From assembly GCA_018623655.1 (NCBI GenBank), contig JAAZVG010000011.1, positions 1 through 19,573 on the forward strand: 19,573 nucleotides of DNA. Direction: 5' to 3'. The notes under the pieces are model-generated. The model saw only the letters and a program-made list of their open reading frames with translations. It did no database searches and was not told the DNA's origin. The position numbers and the translations under genes were made by a program. Shown here piece by piece: positions 16,504 through 19,573 of the stretch. Source of the stretch: Flavobacteriaceae bacterium. Lineage in GTDB: Bacteria; Bacteroidota; Bacteroidia; Flavobacteriales; Flavobacteriaceae. How positions within the stretch are numbered: the first letter of the stretch is position 1; each line of letters opens with the position of its first letter.

Positions 16504-18075
16504 CTATTTAGCGATGTTTACCGATCTTGTTTCTCGTATTACAGTAACTTTTACTTGACCGGGATAAGTCATTTCGGTTTGTATTTTTTGTGATAATTCG
16601 AACGACAACTCCGCAGCCTTATCATCACTTACTTTTTCACTTCCGACAATCACTCGTAATTCCCTACCTGCTTGAATAGCATAAGCCTTCTCTACACCTT
16701 TAAAACCTAAAGCAGTGTCTTCGAGATCTTTTAATCGTTGAATGTAACTATCAAGGACTTGTCTTCTCGCCCCTGGCCTTGCACCCGATATAGCATCACA
16801 TACCTGAATGATCGGTGAGAGTAAGCTCGTCATTTCGATCTCATCGTGGTGAGCGCCAATTGCGTTACATACCTCTTTGTGCTCCCCGTATTTTTCAGCC
16901 CATTGCATTCCCAAAATAGCATGAGGAGTTTCAATATCAACTTCAGCCATTGGTACTTTTCCTATATCGTGAAGTAAACCTGCACGTTTTGCTAGTTTAG
17001 GGTTAAGACCTAATTCAGACGCCATTACTCCACAAAGTTTCGCAACTTCCCTAGAGTGTTGTAAAAGGTTTTGACCATAAGATGATCGATATTTCATTCT
17101 TCCAACCGCCTTAATCAACTCAGGATGTAACCCATGAATACCTAAGTCAATCACAGTTCGTTTACCAATTTCTACAATCTCCTCGTTAATCTGAGACTCC
17201 GTCTTTTTAACTACTTCTTCAATTCGCGCTGGATGAATTCGCCCATCAGTAACTAAGCGGTGAAGTGATAATCTTGCTATCTCACGACGAACACTATCAA
17301 AACAAGAAAGAATAATAGCCTCAGGAGTGTCATCTACAATAATCTCAACTCCCGTAGCGGCCTCTATGGCTCGGATATTTCTTCCTTCTCTGCCGATAAT
17401 TCTACCCTTAACATCATCTGATTCTAAATTAAAAACAGAAACACAATTCTCAACAGCTTCTTCAGTTCCAATTCGCTGAATCGTTTTAATTACAACTTTT
17501 CGAGCTTCTTGTTGAGCGGTCATTTTAGCTTCCTCTACAATATTTTGAATGAATGCCATAGCATCCGTTTTTGCCTGATCTTTAAGCGAGTTAACTAATT
17601 CTGTTTTGGCATCATCTGCGGATAAACCAGAAATCACTTCAAGTTGTTTAACTTGATTCTGGTGCATTTTATCTGTTTCTTTCTCTTTTCGCTCTATTCG
17701 CTCTAAACGGCTATTCATCTCGTTTAGCTCCTTCTCAAGTTGATCGTTAAGCACTTTGTTTTTCTTCAATTCAGAACCTACTTGAGATTCCTTATCTCTT
17801 ATCCGCTTCTCTGCTTCAGCCATTTTCTTTTCTTTAGAAAGAATGACTTTCTCATGTTCTGCTTTAAGTTCTAAGAATTTTTCTTTTGCCTGAAAAATCT
17901 TGTCTTTTTTTATTTGCTCAGCTTCTTTATGAGCTTCACTTAAAAGAGATTCAGACTCTTTTTGAGCGCTTACTAAAGCTGCAGCTCCTTTGCGTTTTTG
18001 CAGTAAAATGGTAACTAAGTATCCTGCTAATAAGCCTGATACTGCACCAATTACCAAATTTATCATTGAATCCAT
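16504..18075 (-). CDS. rny: Ribonuclease Y
   Basis: 523 residues, the usual RNase Y length. It is a membrane-anchored endoribonuclease that starts mRNA decay. Domain order is complete: an N-terminal membrane helix (about 4-25, INLVIGAVSGLLAGYLVTILL), a long coiled coil (about 30-170), a KH RNA-binding domain with GRIIGREGRNIR (224-235), and an HD hydrolase domain with H340 (LLQHSREVA), H369-D370 (LLHDIGKV) and a late D in QVCDAISGARPG. All metal ligands are present. The ATG at 18075 is chosen for length; an in-frame ATG 9 bases later (MINLV) is equally possible. It lies downstream of zapA and of the 6S RNA on the same strand and is closed by the shared terminator at its 3' end. Confidence 0.97.
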   Translation of the reverse strand: MDSMINLVIGAVSGLLAGYLVTILLQKRKGAAALVSAQKESESLLSEAHKEAEQIKKDKIFQAKEKFLELKAEHEKVILSKEKKMAEAEKRIRDKESQVGSELKKNKVLNDQLEKELNEMNSRLERIERKEKETDKMHQNQVKQLEVISGLSADDAKTELVNSLKDQAKTDAMAFIQNIVEEAKMTAQQEARKVVIKTIQRIGTEEAVENCVSVFNLESDDVKGRIIGREGRNIRAIEAATGVEIIVDDTPEAIILSCFDSVRREIARLSLHRLVTDGRIHPARIEEVVKKTESQINEEIVEIGKRTVIDLGIHGLHPELIKAVGRMKYRSSYGQNLLQHSREVAKLCGVMASELGLNPKLAKRAGLLHDIGKVPMAEVDIETPHAILGMQWAEKYGEHKEVCNAIGAHHDEIEMTSLLSPIIQVCDAISGARPGARRQVLDSYIQRLKDLEDTALGFKGVEKAYAIQAGRELRVIVGSEKVSDDKAAELSFELSQKIQTEMTYPGQVKVTVIRETRSVNIAK

Positions 18076-18097
18076 GGTCTTAAATTATATTAATAAA

Positions 18098-18254
18098 ACC
18101 CGCATTGAAGGTTTTGTACAAACTCCTTTAAGTACAAGTTTAGAGCTATCCTGTTACTTGAAAATCTCGGACGAGCAAGCACGATCGTGTAACAGGTCAT
18201 CACTCTTCAGAAATTAATCTTCGTTGAGTTTGTCAAAAAATAAACAATGCGGGT
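18098..18254 (-). ncRNA. ssrS: 6S RNA (6S-Flavo type)
   Basis: A 157-base RNA filling most of the 197-base gap between zapA and rny. Three perfect helices give the 6S layout of closing stem, large central bubble and apical stem. The terminal helix pairs 18245-18254 with 18098-18107 (10 bp). An inner closing helix pairs 18226-18233 with 18118-18125 (8 bp). An apical helix pairs 18189-18196 with 18150-18157 (8 bp). Between the last two lie single-stranded arms of about 29 and 24 bases, the open-promoter-like bubble that binds the housekeeping RNA polymerase. The minus strand is favoured because the terminal helix is followed there by TTTTATTA, resembling a terminator, and because both flanking genes lie on it. 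Rfam describes a 6S-Flavo family for Bacteroidota; the match is from memory of structure and position, not from a search. Ends are approximate. Confidence 0.85.
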
Positions 18255-18272
18255 AATCTTACTCTCAATTCG

Positions 18273-18563
18273 CTAATGATTCAATTCAGAATCAATAGTT
18301 TGAATAAGTTCATTTAGACGAGAAATACTGTCAGTAATTTGTTTTTGAAGACCTGATCGCTGATTGGATGAATTTGCAAATTGCAATGCACACATGGCTA
18401 AAACATCTTGCTTATCACTTACAGCATAATTCTTCTCAAACTCCTTTACCATTTGCTGCACACTATTGGCGGCCTGTCGCAGTCCCTCCTCTTGTGAAGC
18501 AAGTATTGAAAGTGGATATACTCGATCGGCAATAGATACTTTTATTTTTTGCTTTTCGCTCAT
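18273..18563 (-). CDS. zapA: Cell division protein ZapA
   Basis: 96 residues, a typical ZapA length. The N-terminal beta hairpin (IKVSIADRVYPLSILASQEEGLRQAANSVQQMV) and the long C-terminal coiled coil (ALQFANSSNQRSGLQKQITDSISRLNELIQTIDSEL) match the family. ZapA binds FtsZ and bundles its filaments at the division ring. The gene follows a small coiled-coil gene by 12 bases and precedes the 6S RNA by 18 bases, all on the minus strand. Linkage of zapA to a 6S RNA gene is also seen in gammaproteobacteria. Confidence 0.93.
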   Translation of the reverse strand: MSEKQKIKVSIADRVYPLSILASQEEGLRQAANSVQQMVKEFEKNYAVSDKQDVLAMCALQFANSSNQRSGLQKQITDSISRLNELIQTIDSELNH

Positions 18564-18575
18564 CGCACTTTTTTA

Positions 18576-18863
18576 TTATTCAAGCGTGTCTATACACGAC
18601 TGTATTTCTTTGACTAGACGGTCGATTTTCTTATCAATGTCTGTTGTGTCTAAAGGATTACCCTTATCACTTGCGCTTTGATTCACCTCTTCAAGTTTCC
18701 GTTGAGAAAGTCCAAGAGCTTCTTCTTTCATCAGTAATGCTCTTTTCAAGTCCTCAATTTCTGACTTTAAAGCCTGATTTTCTGATCGTTGGTAATTGAG
18801 ACGCTCAATCAAAGATTGAACTCGATTCTCAACCGCACCTAATGTTTCAAAAAAATCGTTCAT
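18576..18863 (-). CDS. Small coiled-coil protein upstream of zapA (function unknown)
   Basis: 95 residues, almost entirely predicted coiled coil. Heptad-like segments run through VENRVQSLIERLNYQRSENQALKSEIEDLKRALLMKEEALGLSQRKLEEV, then a short linker (NQSASDKGNPLDTTD) leads to a second amphipathic helix (IDKKIDRLVKEIQSCIDTLE). No signal peptide or catalytic motif. It resembles in size and style the ZapB class of division proteins, but coiled coils give little sequence specificity, so this is an inference from its position as the first gene of the zapA transcript. A good promoter lies just upstream. Confidence 0.8.
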   Translation of the reverse strand: MNDFFETLGAVENRVQSLIERLNYQRSENQALKSEIEDLKRALLMKEEALGLSQRKLEEVNQSASDKGNPLDTTDIDKKIDRLVKEIQSCIDTLE

Positions 18864-18882
18864 AAAGTACAGGTGATTTTAA

Positions 18883-18913
18883 CAAAGGTAATCAAGTATC
18901 GTTGGGAAAGCAA
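18883..18913 (-). promoter_or_regulatory. Promoter of the coiled-coil/zapA/6S/rny unit
   Basis: On the minus strand TTG (18913-18911) is followed after 20 bases by TACCTTTG (18890-18883), a perfect TAnnTTTG -7 element. The start site would lie near 18877, leaving a leader of about 14 bases before the ATG at 18863. Confidence 0.6.
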
Positions 18914-18917
18914 TATT

Positions 18918-18925
18918 TAACTTTG
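18918..18925 (+). promoter_or_regulatory. -7 promoter element for the M23 peptidase gene
   Basis: TAACTTTG perfectly matches the Bacteroidota TAnnTTTG -7 element and lies 33 bases before the ATG at 18959. No TTG sits at the normal -33 spacing (the nearest, at 18902-18904, is only 13 bases away), so the promoter may be weak or activator-dependent. It is back to back with the minus-strand promoter. Confidence 0.4.
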
Positions 18926-18958
18926 AATGGATTTGTATTTTTGGAAAGAACCTCTTTA

Positions 18959-19573
18959 ATGGTATGTATGTCTCAGTATTTTTCAAATTTTCTACTCAGT
19001 ATTGCTGCAATTCTTTCTTTATCGAAGGGTTATGCGCAAGACTCAATACTGACTCATGCTACACTCGACCTAAAAAATAATCCACCCCTAGAAATTCCTT
19101 TACGCTATTCGGGAACTTATGGGGAATTGCGACCCAACCATTTTCACGCTGGGGTAGACCTTAAAACTCAAGGACGAGAGGGTTTTCCTATTTATGCTGT
19201 TGCCGATGGATTTTTATCCAGAATTAAAGTCGATACTAGAAGTTACGGTAAGGTGCTTTACCTAGACCATCCTGAACTAGGTACAACAACTGTTTACGCC
19301 CATCTGAACCGATTCAGTCCAAAAATTCAAGCTTACATAAAAAGCGAGCAGTACCTCCATCAAACCTACCAGATACAGCGCTATCTAAGACCAAATCAAA
19401 TCCCGGTAAAGAGGGGGGAAATCATCGGATATTCTGGGAATACCGGGAATTCATTCGGACCCCATCTTCATTTCGAAGTGAGAGACCTAGACTCAGAAGA
19501 GCCTATGAATCCACTTCAATTTGGTCTAGAGGCAACCGATAACGACCCACCTACAATACAAGCACTCTATCTA
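18959..19573 (+). CDS. Secreted M23-family metallopeptidase, 3'-truncated by window edge
   Basis: 205 codons are visible with no stop before the end of the window. An N-terminal signal peptide (through about residue 27, ...AAILSLSKGYAQ) precedes the LytM/M23 zinc peptidase domain. Zinc ligands are H63 and D67 in NHFHAGVDL and H171 in the GPHLHFEV motif (H169, H171), with the further catalytic H115 in VYAHLNRF; all are present, so the enzyme should be active. M23 enzymes cut peptide bridges in peptidoglycan and act in envelope growth or daughter-cell separation. The start could be 18959 or the in-frame ATG at 18968 (MSQYF), which also gives a normal signal peptide. Flavobacterial relatives usually continue for several hundred further residues of beta-rich sequence, which would lie outside the window. 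Confidence 0.92.
   Translation, partial: MVCMSQYFSNFLLSIAAILSLSKGYAQDSILTHATLDLKNNPPLEIPLRYSGTYGELRPNHFHAGVDLKTQGREGFPIYAVADGFLSRIKVDTRSYGKVLYLDHPELGTTTVYAHLNRFSPKIQAYIKSEQYLHQTYQIQRYLRPNQIPVKRGEIIGYSGNTGNSFGPHLHFEVRDLDSEEPMNPLQFGLEATDNDPPTIQALYL

Noticed and set aside
18180..18189. Perfect 10-base palindrome cacgatcgtg as an operator
   Set aside because: It lies in the apical loop region of the 6S RNA, where it is more simply read as part of the RNA structure.
17990..18217. Plus-strand open frame across the rny start and the 6S RNA region
   Set aside because: It lies antisense to the membrane-anchor end of rny and over the structured RNA, has no recognisable domain, and reads as low-complexity by-product.
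18247..18292. Private promoter for the 6S RNA (TTG-N20-TAAGATTA at the zapA end)
   Set aside because: The -7 match is poor, and the expected start site would fall inside the terminal helix instead of before it.
18466..18681. Plus-strand open frame opposite zapA and the coiled-coil gene
   Set aside because: Antisense to two well-supported genes; no family resemblance.

Overview
The window looks like a core chromosomal segment of a Bacteroidota bacterium, most likely order Flavobacteriales. The support is the gene neighbourhood (rel-fur-purA-OstA; TPR-DUF368-DUF368-aroE-DUF349; zapA-6S RNA-rny), the AT-rich composition, the near absence of purine-rich ribosome binding sites, and promoter-like sites of the Bacteroidota type (TTG / TAnnTTTG). 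The order assignment is an inference from gene order. I cannot name a species. No mobile element, phage, CRISPR array, tRNA or rRNA was seen, and no gene-free stretch exceeds about 210 bases.

Bases 1-3103 hold two tandem amidohydrolase-superfamily genes closed by a strong hairpin terminator. The first runs in from the left edge and keeps its metal ligands. The second is secreted and appears to have lost them. Bases 3112-10650 are a tightly packed plus-strand run: an SPOUT rRNA/tRNA methyltransferase, the bifunctional (p)ppGpp synthetase/hydrolase, a Fur-family repressor without the CxxC zinc site, adenylosuccinate synthase, a periplasmic OstA-like protein and a class III aminotransferase. The last three are joined by 4-base ATGA overlaps.

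Bases 10731-16441 hold a TPR protein, two tandem DUF368 membrane proteins (a family linked to recycling of undecaprenyl phosphate), shikimate dehydrogenase overlapping the second DUF368 gene, and a DUF349 coiled-coil protein with its own good promoter. A bidirectional terminator at 16462-16484 separates this from a convergent minus-strand unit. Read in its own direction, that unit is a small coiled-coil protein, ZapA, a 6S RNA and RNase Y. A divergent promoter region (18864-18958) then starts a secreted M23 peptidase that runs off the right edge.

Themes that link the genes are growth control (ppGpp, Fur, PurA, 6S RNA, RNase Y) and envelope growth and division (OstA, DUF368, ZapA, M23 peptidase). 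The most notable non-coding element is the 6S RNA, a 157-nt structure with three perfectly paired helices in the gap between zapA and rny.
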